A program made the translations under genes and the position numbers. Below are positions 8,172-17,873 of a stretch of 53,521 nucleotides of DNA, in pieces. Below the pieces are notes generated by a model that was not told where the DNA came from, searched no databases, and saw only the letters and a list, made by a program, of their open reading frames with translations. Origin of the DNA: Verrucomicrobiales bacterium (GTDB lineage: Bacteria; Verrucomicrobiota; Verrucomicrobiia; Limisphaerales; UBA11320); assembly GCA_016793885.1 (NCBI GenBank), contig JAEUHE010000163.1, forward strand, positions 1 through 53,521, read 5' to 3'. Position 1 is the first letter of the stretch; each line of letters starts with the position of its first letter.

Positions 8172-8176
8172 GTGAT

Positions 8177-11100
8177 TTAATGGCCCGCGCCCGACCAGGC
8201 GGCCCCACCTTCCGGAGCCACAGCCCCAGGCGAGCGGGGTATCGAAATGCTTCGACGGGCAGTCAGCAACGAATAGGCCACCGGCGTGACCAACAGCGTC
8301 AGCAAGAGCGAGAGGCTCTGCCCTCCGATAATCACCAGAGCGGTCGCGCGTCGCTCCTCGGCACCCGGGCCGTTGCCGATCGCCAGAGGAAGCATCCCCA
8401 CCACGAAGGTCAGGGTCGTCATCAGGATGGGGCGCAAGCGATCCCGGTTGGCCTGTACGATGGCCACCATCGGCTCCAATCCTGAGCGCCGCAGATGATT
8501 CATATGATCCACCTGGAGAATGGCGTTCTTCTTAACCACACCAAAAAGCACTAGTAGTCCCAGCGCGGAATATAAATTGAGCGTGCCTTGCGCCGCCCAG
8601 AGAGTGAAGAGGGCAAAAGGCACCGTCAGCGGCAGCGAGAGCAAGATGATCAGCGGATCCAAAAGACTCTCATACTGGGAGGCCAGAATCATATACATGA
8701 AGAGAACCGACAGGAGAAACGCCCAGAGGAATTCGCGAAAAGTGGTCTCCAGTTCCCGGCCTCGACCGACGACGCGCGTGGAATATCCCGCTGGCATCTC
8801 CAGCTTGGCCGCAGCGTCCCGGAGTGCCTCAATACGGTCGGCCAAACCATAGCCCGGAGCCACCGATCCTCGCAGGCTCACCTGCCGCTGACGATCCAAC
8901 CGATCGATGCGCGAGGCCCCCTGCCCCGCAGTGATCTCCACGAGATTGTCCAACCGCACGAGCGCACCGTTCTTGGCTGGAACATAGAGACGCGCAATGG
9001 TGGCCTCGTCTTTACGATCGGTGTCCGTCAAGCGCAACTGCACATCGTAGTCATCGTTGACCGCCTCGTCCCGGAAGCGGGAGACACGCGGGTCCCCACC
9101 CACCATCAACCGAAGCGCCGTCGCCACATCCGCCACGGCCACGCCCAGGTCCGCAGCGCGAGCCCGATCAATCGCCACTCGTGTTTCCGGCGAATCGAGC
9201 TTCAGGGTGATATCCGCATCGACAACCCCGATGTCGGGAGCCAGCTTCCGCAGCCTCTCCGCATAGTCGCCTAAGGTCTTCAAATCGGGTCCGAGCAGGG
9301 AAAAATCGATTTCGGCGCCGCTGCCTCCCAGGTTGAACGATTGCGACGGCCGGATGCTGGGACGGAGCGCCGGGTACCGGGACAGGCGCTGCCGAATCTG
9401 CTTAACCACACTCTGCTGCGTGATGGTATCCCGAAAGGCTGCCAGGGGCCTGCCCCGGGAAAGCTCATAGGCCAGGCGCCCAAAGGAGAACAGCCGTTCC
9501 GAGTGGGGCTTGAGCTTGATAAAGGCACGAACCTGGTTCAGCCCGCCCAACCCGCTGCCCACCGAGGCGAGGACCGTATCCACACCCGGGAGATCGCGAA
9601 GCTCCGACTCGACCACCCGGGTGAGTTCATCCATCGCCGCCAAGCTAAGCCCCTCCGGCGCCCGTACATTCAAATCGATCTCACCTTCGTCCGCGTTAGA
9701 CGGAACGTACTCCTGCCGGATCAGCGAATACAGCGGCACGCTGGAAAGCATGAGCACGCCGGAGACTCCCAAGACCAGGACCCGATGGCCCAACGAAAAG
9801 CGAAGGAGTCGCTCATACCCACGATCCACATAGCCATAGATCCCGGATCTGGATCGAGGACCATCTGCCCCGCCGCGGCGCGAGCGACGAAACAAACGGG
9901 CGCTCATGACCGGAGTCAGGGTGAACGATACCAGCAAACTTACCAGAACCGCCACTGCCGCCGTGATCCCGAACTGATAGAGGAACCGACCCGAGATGCT
10001 GGACATGAACGACACCGGCACAAAGATCACGACCAGACTCAACGTCGTGGCGAGCACCGCCAGACCGATCTCCTCAGTAGCCGCCCGTGCCGCCTCCCAG
10101 GAGTCCATCTTCTTTTCCTCCACGAAGCGAAAGATATTCTCCAGCACCACGATGGCATCGTCGATCACGATGCCCACCATGAGCACCAAAGCGAGCATCG
10201 TCACGCTGTTGAGGGTAAAGCCCAAGGCCCACATCATGCCGAATGTGGCGATCACGGAGGTAGGGATAGCCACCCCGGCGATTACGGTTGCCCGCCAATC
10301 CTTCATGAACATCAGAACTACCAGACAGGCCAGCAGACTACCGGCGACCAGGTGGACCTGAATCTCACGCTGCGCCTCGAGAATGTAATTCGACTGATCA
10401 CGGATGACCTCGAGCTTCACATCGGGAGGCAGCTCTCCTTCAATCGACGCAAATTTCGACTTCACCCCTGATATGACGTCGACGGTGTTGGCTCCAGATT
10501 GCCGCTTCACGTCCAGAGTCACGGCGGGAACGCCGTTCAAGCGAGCGAGTTTACGCATTTCCTTGGTGCCATCCTCGGCACGTCCGACATCTTTGATGCG
10601 AATCGGGGTTCCGTTGACCGTCGCGACCACGAGATCGTTGAACTTGGCCGGATCGCTCACCTTTCCGAGGGTGCGCAAGGTTCGCTCACGCAAGCCGGAA
10701 GTTACGTTCCCGCCGGGGGATTCGGCATTCTGGCTGACGATGGCATCGCGCACCGCCGTGATGGGAATCTGGTAGGCCGCCAGGCGATCGGCATCGACCC
10801 AGATACTGATCGCCCGCTCCACGCCTCCGACGATTTCCACCTCCCCGACCCCGGCCGATCGTTCGAGCTGAACCTTCACAACCTTGTCAGCCAGTTCAGT
10901 GAGTTCGCGGGGGGAACGATCCCCCGACAGGGCGATGCTCAGAATGGGCGTCTGATCGTTGTCCAGCTTGGAGATGATCGGCGGATCCGCCTCTCGCGGC
11001 AGATCCCGCACTACGGTCGCGACGCGCTCACGCACGTCCTGCGCCGCCGCCTCGATGTTGCGATTGAGCTCGAACGTGACGATGATGAAGGACGATCCCA

Positions 11101-11359
11101 TGCCTGAGATCGACCTCAGCTCCTTGATGCCCTCGATCGTGTTGACGGCCTCCTCGATGCGCTGAGAGACCTGGGCCTCCACCTCGGCGGGAGAGGCGCC
11201 CGGCAGCGTCGTGCGGACGTTGACGGTGGGAAGATCGACCGACGGTGATCGATCCACGCCCAAATGCCAATAGCCCACCGATCCCACCACCACCAGCGAA
11301 AGGATCAGCATCGACGCGAAGACGGGACGACGCAGGCAAATCTCAGCGAGCCGTTGCAT
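8177..11359 (-). CDS. RND efflux pump inner-membrane subunit (AcrB/MexB type, HAE1)
   Basis: 1060 aa, the usual length for a proton-driven RND drug exporter. It begins with the typical cytoplasmic edge and TM1 (CLRRPVFASMLILSLVVVG). The porter-domain motif GIKELRSISGMGSSFIIVTF follows. TM4 has GIVIDDAIVVLENI, with the paired aspartates D400 and D401 that carry protons. The two-fold internal repeat is evident, since the second half has its own TM block (LSVLFMYMILASQYESLLDPLIILLSLPLT). Its start overlaps the stop of the upstream membrane-fusion protein by 17 bases, showing coupling. No TolC-like outer membrane factor is nearby, so a distant channel must be used. Substrate is unknown. Confidence 0.94.
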   Translation of the reverse strand: MQRLAEICLRRPVFASMLILSLVVVGSVGYWHLGVDRSPSVDLPTVNVRTTLPGASPAEVEAQVSQRIEEAVNTIEGIKELRSISGMGSSFIIVTFELNRNIEAAAQDVRERVATVVRDLPREADPPIISKLDNDQTPILSIALSGDRSPRELTELADKVVKVQLERSAGVGEVEIVGGVERAISIWVDADRLAAYQIPITAVRDAIVSQNAESPGGNVTSGLRERTLRTLGKVSDPAKFNDLVVATVNGTPIRIKDVGRAEDGTKEMRKLARLNGVPAVTLDVKRQSGANTVDVISGVKSKFASIEGELPPDVKLEVIRDQSNYILEAQREIQVHLVAGSLLACLVVLMFMKDWRATVIAGVAIPTSVIATFGMMWALGFTLNSVTMLALVLMVGIVIDDAIVVLENIFRFVEEKKMDSWEAARAATEEIGLAVLATTLSLVVIFVPVSFMSSISGRFLYQFGITAAVAVLVSLLVSFTLTPVMSARLFRRSRRGGADGPRSRSGIYGYVDRGYERLLRFSLGHRVLVLGVSGVLMLSSVPLYSLIRQEYVPSNADEGEIDLNVRAPEGLSLAAMDELTRVVESELRDLPGVDTVLASVGSGLGGLNQVRAFIKLKPHSERLFSFGRLAYELSRGRPLAAFRDTITQQSVVKQIRQRLSRYPALRPSIRPSQSFNLGGSGAEIDFSLLGPDLKTLGDYAERLRKLAPDIGVVDADITLKLDSPETRVAIDRARAADLGVAVADVATALRLMVGGDPRVSRFRDEAVNDDYDVQLRLTDTDRKDEATIARLYVPAKNGALVRLDNLVEITAGQGASRIDRLDRQRQVSLRGSVAPGYGLADRIEALRDAAAKLEMPAGYSTRVVGRGRELETTFREFLWAFLLSVLFMYMILASQYESLLDPLIILLSLPLTVPFALFTLWAAQGTLNLYSALGLLVLFGVVKKNAILQVDHMNHLRRSGLEPMVAIVQANRDRLRPILMTTLTFVVGMLPLAIGNGPGAEERRATALVIIGGQSLSLLLTLLVTPVAYSLLTARRSISIPRSPGAVAPEGGAAWSGAGH

Positions 11360-12602
11360 TGAGCTCCTCGTGAACCGGCTGTTGGGACCGCAGCTTGCCC
11401 GGATTCAGAATCACACGGTCACCCGCCGCCAGACCGTCGACGATCTCCACCCAAGGCTCCGCGCGTCGCCCGGTGGTCACACCTCGCTCCACCGCCTTCC
11501 CTTCCTTGAGCAGGAACACCTTATCCAAGCCGACAAAGCTGGTGATAGCCGACTCTGGAACGCACAGGCCGGGGTCATCCTTTCGGATCACAATCTCCGC
11601 TTCGGCGAACAGCCCGGGCCGCAACGCTGGGTCCGTCGCAACATCGGCCTCCACCAACAACATCCGATTGGAGTCGGTTAGAATCGGGCTCACCCGAGCG
11701 ATCTCGGTCTGGTACACCGCTCGTGCACGTCCCACTCGAACTCGAACGATCTGTCCTGGTCGGATCTCGGTGGATTCCAATTCGGGGACCTCCAAACGCA
11801 GCCGCAGCGGGTTCACCGCCGCGATCACGAGGAGCGGGGCGCCCCCCTGAACAAACTCGCCCGGACTGGCCAGCCGTTCCTGGACCACACCATCGAACGG
11901 GGCGCGGGTCGTGGAGTCGGAAAGCTGCTTGCGGGCGATATTCAGCTCGGCCCGCCGCTGCACAACCAAGGCTTGGCGAGCGCGCACGGACTCGACCGCT
12001 TCCTGGTAGCGACTGACCGCCACCGCATGGGCAGCCTCCGTGGCATCGAGATCGGTTTGGGGGGCCAGCTTCTCCAGAACCAGCTGACGCACCCGGGCAC
12101 GATTCTTAAAGGCCTCATCGAGCAAGGCTTTGGCTTCTCTCACTGCGCCCGACGCTTCGACCTCCACCGCGTCATCCTCACCGCTCAAAGGGAGCCCGAT
12201 GGCAGCCCGAGCCTGGGACAAAACGGCCTCGGCCTGCTTGACCCGAAGCTCATAATCGGTCAGATCGACCTGCGCCAGCTTGTCTCCTTTGCGAACCACA
12301 CTTCCGATGTCCACGGCGATGAACTCCAATCGTCCGGCCACCTTCACGCTCAGCGTGCTCTTCTCGCGTGCGTAAAATGAGCCCGAAACTTGGACGCTCC
12401 GTTCCATGGGACGCAACTCGGCCACTGCCGTCCGGACCGGTTTTGATGGCAACGGGGCTTCTGCGCTACTGGCCTTCGAGGGACCCGACCGCGGGCCGCA
12501 GGAACACAGCGACAGCAGGAGCAAGGCGCCCAGGAAGCAGCCGATCTTGGGGCCTCGCCACCCGGTGAGCCCAGCGCTAAAGCGGCAGAGTGTTCGATAC
12601 AT
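11343..12602 (-). CDS. RND efflux periplasmic adaptor (membrane fusion lipoprotein)
   Basis: 419 aa from MYRTLCRFSAGLTGWR. A signal segment FLGALLLLSLCSCG ends in a lipobox-like LCSC, so the protein is probably lipid-anchored. The body is an HlyD/AcrA-type adaptor: a beta-barrel/lipoyl hybrid (LEFIAVDIGSVVRKGDKLAQVD), a helical hairpin of about 100 residues rich in Ala and Glu (about 120-215), the return lipoyl half (STTRAPFDGVVQERLASPGEFV), and a C-terminal membrane-proximal domain (GLDKVFLLKEGKAVERGVTTGRRA). It links the RND pump to an outer-membrane channel. The ORF extends to 12638, but the ATG at 12602 gives a compact signal peptide. No strong ribosome binding site was seen. Confidence 0.92.
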   Translation of the reverse strand: MYRTLCRFSAGLTGWRGPKIGCFLGALLLLSLCSCGPRSGPSKASSAEAPLPSKPVRTAVAELRPMERSVQVSGSFYAREKSTLSVKVAGRLEFIAVDIGSVVRKGDKLAQVDLTDYELRVKQAEAVLSQARAAIGLPLSGEDDAVEVEASGAVREAKALLDEAFKNRARVRQLVLEKLAPQTDLDATEAAHAVAVSRYQEAVESVRARQALVVQRRAELNIARKQLSDSTTRAPFDGVVQERLASPGEFVQGGAPLLVIAAVNPLRLRLEVPELESTEIRPGQIVRVRVGRARAVYQTEIARVSPILTDSNRMLLVEADVATDPALRPGLFAEAEIVIRKDDPGLCVPESAITSFVGLDKVFLLKEGKAVERGVTTGRRAEPWVEIVDGLAAGDRVILNPGKLRSQQPVHEELNATAR

Positions 12603-12771
12603 GCTCAAGAGAATAGTGCCCAATCCGGGAAGGAACACCTACCCGCGTAGGGAATAAAGACATACTTGCGAAAGAAATAGACGGTGGCAAGATCAGGCCC
12701 CACCAATCTACTTGAACAATTCCTTCCCTTCCCAAGTCCATTTTTCCTAGCATCATCGCCTTAAGACTCAA

Positions 12772-15700
12772 ATGCACATGCGAACTCTGTTAATTGCCGC
12801 CACCTGGGTGCTCGCCAACCTGATGGCCACAGCGCAACCCGCCGTCCGACTGGAACTCAAGTCGGGAGACCACGTCAGCCTCGTGGGCAACACGTTGGCC
12901 GACCGTTTTCAGCACAGCGGGTGGCTGGAGACCCTCATCGTCGCCAAGCACCCCGCTCACAACCTCATCTTTCGAAACCTTGCGGTCGCCGGGGATGAAA
13001 TCACCCTCCGTCACCGCTCCGAAAACTTCGGAACACCAGAGGATTGGCTGAAAAAGACCGAAACCGACGTCATCTTCGCCTTTTTCGGGTTCAACGAGTC
13101 ATTCAAGGGTTACGAGGGTCTGGAAAAGTACAAGGCCGACTTGGATAAATTCCTGAAGGAAACCGCCACTAAGAACTATTCAGGCAAAGGGGCCCCGCGA
13201 ATTGTGCTCTTCTCCCCCATCGCCGCCGAGAGGCATCAGGACCCCAACTTCCCGGATCCGGCTCGCATCAACGACAGCCTAAAGGATTACACCGCCGCGA
13301 TGGCGGATGTCGCGCGCGCCAATGGCGTCCAGTTCGTGAACCTGTTCAATCCTTCCCAGCAGCTATTCGCCGCGGCTGCTCGCCAGGGTCAGTCCCTCAC
13401 CGTCAACGGGCTGCACCTGAAAGAAACGGGGGATAAACAGCTCGCTCCGATCATCTTCAGCGAACTCTTTGGCGAACCGGCACCCGCCGGAAACTTCGAG
13501 AAACTCCGCGAGGCGATCAACGAAAAGAACGCGCAGTGGCATGCGCGGTACCGCACCATCGACGGCTACAATGTCTACGGTGGCCGATCCCAGCTGAGCT
13601 TCGAAAGCGGCAAAGGAGGCCCGAAGATCACGAACTACAAAGTCATGCAGGAAGAGATGAGCCAGCGCGATGTGCTTACCGCCAACCGCGACAAGCGGGT
13701 CTGGGCCGTCGCCAAGGGAGGCGACCTGACTGTGGAGGACTCCAATCTGCCCCCCACCACCAAAGTGCTCTCCAACAAGCCGGGTCCCAATCCGGATGGC
13801 ACCCACGTTTTCTTGAACGGTGAGGAAGCCATTTCCAAGATGACCCTGCACTCCGGCACCAAGATCAACCTCTTCGCAGCGGAGGATAAGTTCCCGGAGT
13901 TGATCAATCCGGTGCAGATGGCTTGGGACACCAAGGGACGCCTCTGGGTCTCCGTCTGGCCGAACTATCCCGGCCGCACTCCTGACAGCAAGGTTGGCGA
14001 CAGCCTCCTCATTTTCGAAGATGTCGATGGCGATGGCAAAGCCGACAAGTGCACGCACTTCCTCGACGATCTTAACGCCGCGACTGGGTTCCAATTCTAC
14101 AAGGACGGCGTGTTGGTGGTGCAAGCGCCCGACCTGTGGTTCGTCCGCGACACAGACGGCGACGGCAAAGGCGACTGGAAGGAACGAGTGCTGATGGGTC
14201 TGGACTCGGCTGATTCACATCATACCGCCAACGCGGTTTGCCTCGATCCCGGTGGCGCGATCTACCTCAGCGATGGCGTTTTCCATCGCACGCAGGTAGA
14301 AACCGAACGAGGTCCTTTGCGGAACAACGACGGAGCCATCTATCGGTTCGAGCCGCGAACCGGCAAGTTTGAAACCTACGTTGCCTATGGTTTCGCCAAT
14401 CCCCATGGCCGGGTGTTCGATGCCTGGGGCAATGACATCATCACCGACGCGACCGGCAATGCCAACTACTTCGGCGCGGCCTTCAGCGGGCATATTGATT
14501 ACCCCAACAAACACGGCGGGATGAGGGAGTTCTGGAACCGCCCTTCCCGCCCGTGCCCGGCCACCGGAATCCTGACCAGCCGGCACTTTCCGGAGGAGTT
14601 CATGGGGAATTTCCTGAATATCAATGTCATCTCGTTCCAAGGAATCTATCGAGTCAAAGTCACCGACGAAGGCTCGGGGATTAAAGGTGAGACCTTGGAA
14701 CATCTGATCTCCTCGAGTGACCCGAATTTCCGTCCGATCGCCATCAGCACAGGGCCGGATGGAGCCATCTATTTCGCGGACTGGCACAATCCGATCATCG
14801 GGCACATGCAGCATCATTTGCGCGATCCGAACCGCGATCGCGGCCATGGACGACTCTACCGCATCACCTACGAAGGTCGCCCGCTTTTGAAGCCGGCCAA
14901 GATCGACGGGGAGCCCATCGAGAAGCTGTTGGCCCTGCTCAAGGAACCGGAAAACCAGACCCGCGAGCTGGCCAAGATCGAACTGGGCGAACGCAACACG
15001 GCCCAAGTGGTGGCCGCCACCAAGAAATGGGCCGCGAGCCTCGACAAGCAGGACCCGAACTACGAGCACCAGATGATGGAAGCTCTTTGGGTTCACCAAT
15101 GGCACAATGTTGTTGATGCTGATTTCCTGAAGCGCATGCTGTCCTCGCCTGAACCCAGAGCCCGGGCAGCGGCGGCCCGCGTTCTTTGCTACTGGCGAGA
15201 TCGGGTTCCCGACGCGCTGGCACTCTTCAAAACGCTAGCCAATGATGCCCATCCGCGCGTTCGCTTAGAGGCAGTTCGAGCGGCCAGCTTCTATCGGAGT
15301 GCCGAGGCGGCCGAAGTCGCGCTCACCATTCTAAAGCAGCCGACGGACTACTACCTGGACTACACGCTCAAGGAGACGCTCCGGCAACTCGAGCCGTATT
15401 GGCGGAAAGCCATCGCCGCCGGACAACCCCTCGCCGCCGACAATCCGGCGGGCATCAATCACCTCATCAACAGCGTCAACACCGCTGAACTGCTGAAGCT
15501 CCCCAAGACCCCGGGAGTTTTGGAAGCCATATTGATCCGTCCCGGCATTCAGGACTCGGATCGCAACGTGGCCCTCGACTCGTTGGCCAAGGCGCGCAAG
15601 AACAACCGCGTCAACCAACTCCTGACCCTGGTCGACTCCAAGGGATCCACTGAAGCCGCCGCCGCCAGCCTCGCCCGGCTGTTCCCATTCCAGCTCGCGG

Positions 15701-17181
15701 AGGAACTGGCGCCGGCGCGGGACCGAATCGCCAAGCTGGCCACCAGCGCGGCATCCCCCGACCTCCGGTCCGCTGCCTGGAGCGCCTTGGCTCTGGCCGA
15801 CAACAGCTTCGACCGCGTGTGGACGGAAGCCTCCAAGTCCCCGGCGGTCCTGTCAGACCTGCTCAACAGCATTCCAGCCCTCACGGATTCCGACTTTCGG
15901 GCCCGAGCCTACAACCGAGTTAGGCCTCTCTTGGGAGACCTGCCAGCCCAGTTCCAGGCGGAGGCAGCCAACGCCAAGGCGAACGCGCGATATGTTAGGA
16001 TCGAGCTTCCCCGCCGAGGCACGCTCACTCTCGCGGAGGTGCAGGTGTTTAGCGACGGCAAGAACATCGCCCCCGAGGGCAAGGCCAAACAGTCGTCCAC
16101 CTCGAATGGCGGCGACGCGGGCAAAGCCATCGATGGGCGCACCGACGGATCCTTCTCCAGCGGAACGCAAACCCACAGTCAGGAGAACGAAAACAATCCC
16201 TGGTGGGAGCTGGACCTTGGTAGCGGCCGCCCAGTGGATTCCGTCGTAGTCTGGAACCGGACTGAGGGCCAACTCGGGCAGCGTTTGGAAGGCTTCACCT
16301 TGACGCTCTTCGATGCGGACCATCGGGAAATCTTCAAGCAAGCCGGGAACCCTGCCCCCGCCGAGAGCGCCAAAATCAAGGCGGGCCAGGACACCATCGG
16401 CAGCCTGCGTCGCGCCGCCATCCGGGCCAGCGTCAGCATGAACCACGAGCCCGAAGCGGTCTTTACCGCGCTCGCCGACCTGATCGATCGACGCGAGCAG
16501 GTCACAGCCGCGGCCCAAGGCATGCGAGTATTGCCTCGCGCCGCCTGGCCCAAGGCTCGTGCGGGTGAAGCCGCCGTCTCCCTGGTGGCGTGGGCTAAGA
16601 GCATTCCGTCAGGAAGCCGCACCGCCCAGGACTTCATCGAGACCGTCCAGTTCGCCAGCGATCTCGGCGGCCTGCTTCCTCCCGACAAAGCTACTGAGCT
16701 TCGCCGCGAGCTGAAGACCCTTCGAGTACCGGTTTTCGTCATTCGCACCGTTCGCGAGCAAATGCGCTACGATACGCCTCGTTTGGTGGTGGAGCCTGGA
16801 AAGGCGATCGAGATCATTTTCGAGAATGCCGACTTCATGCCGCACAACCTGGTGATCGTACGTCCGGGTACTCGCGAGAAAATCGGAAACGCCGCCGCCC
16901 TCATGAAACCGGATGAGCTCGATGGACGCGGCCGCGCCTACACTCCCAACACCCCAGACATCCTGGCCGCCACCAAAATGCTGGATGCGGGCCAGCGCGT
17001 CACCCTCAGCCTCACGGTGCCCAATGAGGAAGGTGAATTGGAATATGTGTGCACCTTCCCGGGGCATTTCCAGCTGATGTGGGGTCGGCTGGTCGTGACT
17101 CGTGATGTGGACGCCTACCTGCAAGCGCATCCGGAGGCTCCCCTGCCGACCGCCGGGGCGCATGCCGACCACGACAAGTAA
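12772..17181 (+). CDS. PVC-type SGNH / beta-propeller dehydrogenase-like / HEAT / F5-8C / cupredoxin protein
   Basis: 1469 aa, exported (RTLLIAATWVLANLMATAQP; Met 1 or Met 3 may start). Domains in order: an SGNH-like fold (about 23-235) whose first block reads VGNTLADR instead of GDSx and whose last block is NGLHL, so the catalytic Ser is missing; a propeller of the PVC membrane-bound dehydrogenase type (about 350-690) with Ca-loop motifs DVDGDGKADKC (about 418) and DTDGDGKGD (about 461) and NPHGRVFDAWGN; HEAT-like helices (about 740-1070); an F5/8 type C/discoidin domain (about 1073-1193, NNPWWELDLGSGRPVDSVVVW); and a C-terminal blue-copper domain (about 1317-1450). The copper ligands appear complete: H1358 in MPHNLV, then C1427, H1432 and M1436 in VCTFPGHFQLM, the azurin-like C-x4-H-x3-M spacing. 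Many relatives end in a CxxCH cytochrome c. None is present here. Likely a periplasmic oxidation or electron-transfer protein of unknown substrate. Confidence 0.9.
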   Translation: MHMRTLLIAATWVLANLMATAQPAVRLELKSGDHVSLVGNTLADRFQHSGWLETLIVAKHPAHNLIFRNLAVAGDEITLRHRSENFGTPEDWLKKTETDVIFAFFGFNESFKGYEGLEKYKADLDKFLKETATKNYSGKGAPRIVLFSPIAAERHQDPNFPDPARINDSLKDYTAAMADVARANGVQFVNLFNPSQQLFAAAARQGQSLTVNGLHLKETGDKQLAPIIFSELFGEPAPAGNFEKLREAINEKNAQWHARYRTIDGYNVYGGRSQLSFESGKGGPKITNYKVMQEEMSQRDVLTANRDKRVWAVAKGGDLTVEDSNLPPTTKVLSNKPGPNPDGTHVFLNGEEAISKMTLHSGTKINLFAAEDKFPELINPVQMAWDTKGRLWVSVWPNYPGRTPDSKVGDSLLIFEDVDGDGKADKCTHFLDDLNAATGFQFYKDGVLVVQAPDLWFVRDTDGDGKGDWKERVLMGLDSADSHHTANAVCLDPGGAIYLSDGVFHRTQVETERGPLRNNDGAIYRFEPRTGKFETYVAYGFANPHGRVFDAWGNDIITDATGNANYFGAAFSGHIDYPNKHGGMREFWNRPSRPCPATGILTSRHFPEEFMGNFLNINVISFQGIYRVKVTDEGSGIKGETLEHLISSSDPNFRPIAISTGPDGAIYFADWHNPIIGHMQHHLRDPNRDRGHGRLYRITYEGRPLLKPAKIDGEPIEKLLALLKEPENQTRELAKIELGERNTAQVVAATKKWAASLDKQDPNYEHQMMEALWVHQWHNVVDADFLKRMLSSPEPRARAAAARVLCYWRDRVPDALALFKTLANDAHPRVRLEAVRAASFYRSAEAAEVALTILKQPTDYYLDYTLKETLRQLEPYWRKAIAAGQPLAADNPAGINHLINSVNTAELLKLPKTPGVLEAILIRPGIQDSDRNVALDSLAKARKNNRVNQLLTLVDSKGSTEAAAASLARLFPFQLAEELAPARDRIAKLATSAASPDLRSAAWSALALADNSFDRVWTEASKSPAVLSDLLNSIPALTDSDFRARAYNRVRPLLGDLPAQFQAEAANAKANARYVRIELPRRGTLTLAEVQVFSDGKNIAPEGKAKQSSTSNGGDAGKAIDGRTDGSFSSGTQTHSQENENNPWWELDLGSGRPVDSVVVWNRTEGQLGQRLEGFTLTLFDADHREIFKQAGNPAPAESAKIKAGQDTIGSLRRAAIRASVSMNHEPEAVFTALADLIDRREQVTAAAQGMRVLPRAAWPKARAGEAAVSLVAWAKSIPSGSRTAQDFIETVQFASDLGGLLPPDKATELRRELKTLRVPVFVIRTVREQMRYDTPRLVVEPGKAIEIIFENADFMPHNLVIVRPGTREKIGNAAALMKPDELDGRGRAYTPNTPDILAATKMLDAGQRVTLSLTVPNEEGELEYVCTFPGHFQLMWGRLVVTRDVDAYLQAHPEAPLPTAGAHADHDK

Positions 17182-17223
17182 GCAACCGTCCGCGAGCTCC
17201 GATCCTGGAACCTGTCGAATCGC

Positions 17224-17703
17224 GTGAAAAAAGGCGTATTGATCAAGAAGGTCATCGCACGGCTCTCTGAAGAGCTGGAGCTCTATGCTTCAGCAGCTCG
17301 TGCGTCGCATGCAGAAGCGACGCACGAGCAAAGTCGTGCTGATAACAAATATGATACTCGGGGACTCGAGGCCGCCTATCTAGCCCGAGGGCAGTCGCGT
17401 CAGGTCGCGGAGGTTGAGTTGGCCATCGAACAGTTCCAGAAGATGGCGCTTCGAGATTTCTCGCCCGAAGATCCCATCGATTTGGGAGCCTATGTGGAGG
17501 TCCTTTCCAAACAAGGCACCAGCCACTATTTCATCGGCCCGCGCGCTGGGGGTACGGAAGTGGAGCATGATAAGAAGGAAGTTTTGGTGATAACCCCGCA
17601 GTCTCCGCTAGGCCAGCAGTTGGTCGGGAAAAAGCAGGGCGAAAAGCTCCAGATCGAGATAGCCGGAACGCGATCCGAGTATCGAGTGACCAAAGTGGCT
17701 TAG
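17224..17703 (+). CDS. GreA/GreB family elongation factor-like protein
   Basis: 159 aa from a GTG start (VKKGVLIKKVIARL). The N-terminal half is a predicted coiled coil with ADNKYDTRGLEAAYLARGQ. The C-terminal half is the FKBP-like GreA/B domain ending VLVITPQSPLGQQLVGKKQG and IEIAGTRSEYRVTKV. Length equals GreA (about 158 aa), but the coiled-coil tip lacks the usual DLSEN acidic signature, having THEQSRADNKYDTR instead. It may therefore modulate RNA polymerase differently from true cleavage factors. Members of this branch usually accompany, rather than replace, canonical GreA. It lies 43 bp after the PVC protein on the same strand and is followed by a repeat. Confidence 0.82.
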   Translation: MKKGVLIKKVIARLSEELELYASAARASHAEATHEQSRADNKYDTRGLEAAYLARGQSRQVAEVELAIEQFQKMALRDFSPEDPIDLGAYVEVLSKQGTSHYFIGPRAGGTEVEHDKKEVLVITPQSPLGQQLVGKKQGEKLQIEIAGTRSEYRVTKVA

Positions 17704-17724
17704 CTGAGGGGTTGGGCAAAAAAA

Positions 17725-17748
17725 GGTAGGGAGAGACTCCGTCGAGCC
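17725..17748 (+). repeat. Half copy of an inverted-repeat element
   Basis: GGTAGGGAGAGACTCCGTCG at 17725-17744, continuing to AGCC, matches the terminal arm of the 172-bp element at 27157-27328. Similarity fades into the following 35 bases (both copies go on with a GAACAGA-type stretch). No matching right arm is present near here. The sequence that follows (17749-17873) carries only a small hairpin (GTGGCAA 17802-17808 with TTGCCAC 17825-17831) before the truncated gene at 17874. Confidence 0.65.
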
Positions 17749-17873
17749 GTGATGGGCCCTGGGTCCACGAACAGAACGAGGTTGCGTCGTGGAGAGCCGA
17801 GGTGGCAACGATCGTTCGTCGTGATTGCCACACCCGGGTGGCATGGATAGGCTCCCCTTCAATCGCCACACCG

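Noticed and set aside
9341-10471. 376-aa plus-strand ORF over the RND pump
   Set aside because: Arg/His-rich shadow of the RND gene, without motifs.
12638-12652. CCTAC-CCGC-GTAGG palindrome between the adaptor and PVC genes as an operator
   Set aside because: Short 5-bp arms, single copy, no promoter match; too weak to annotate.
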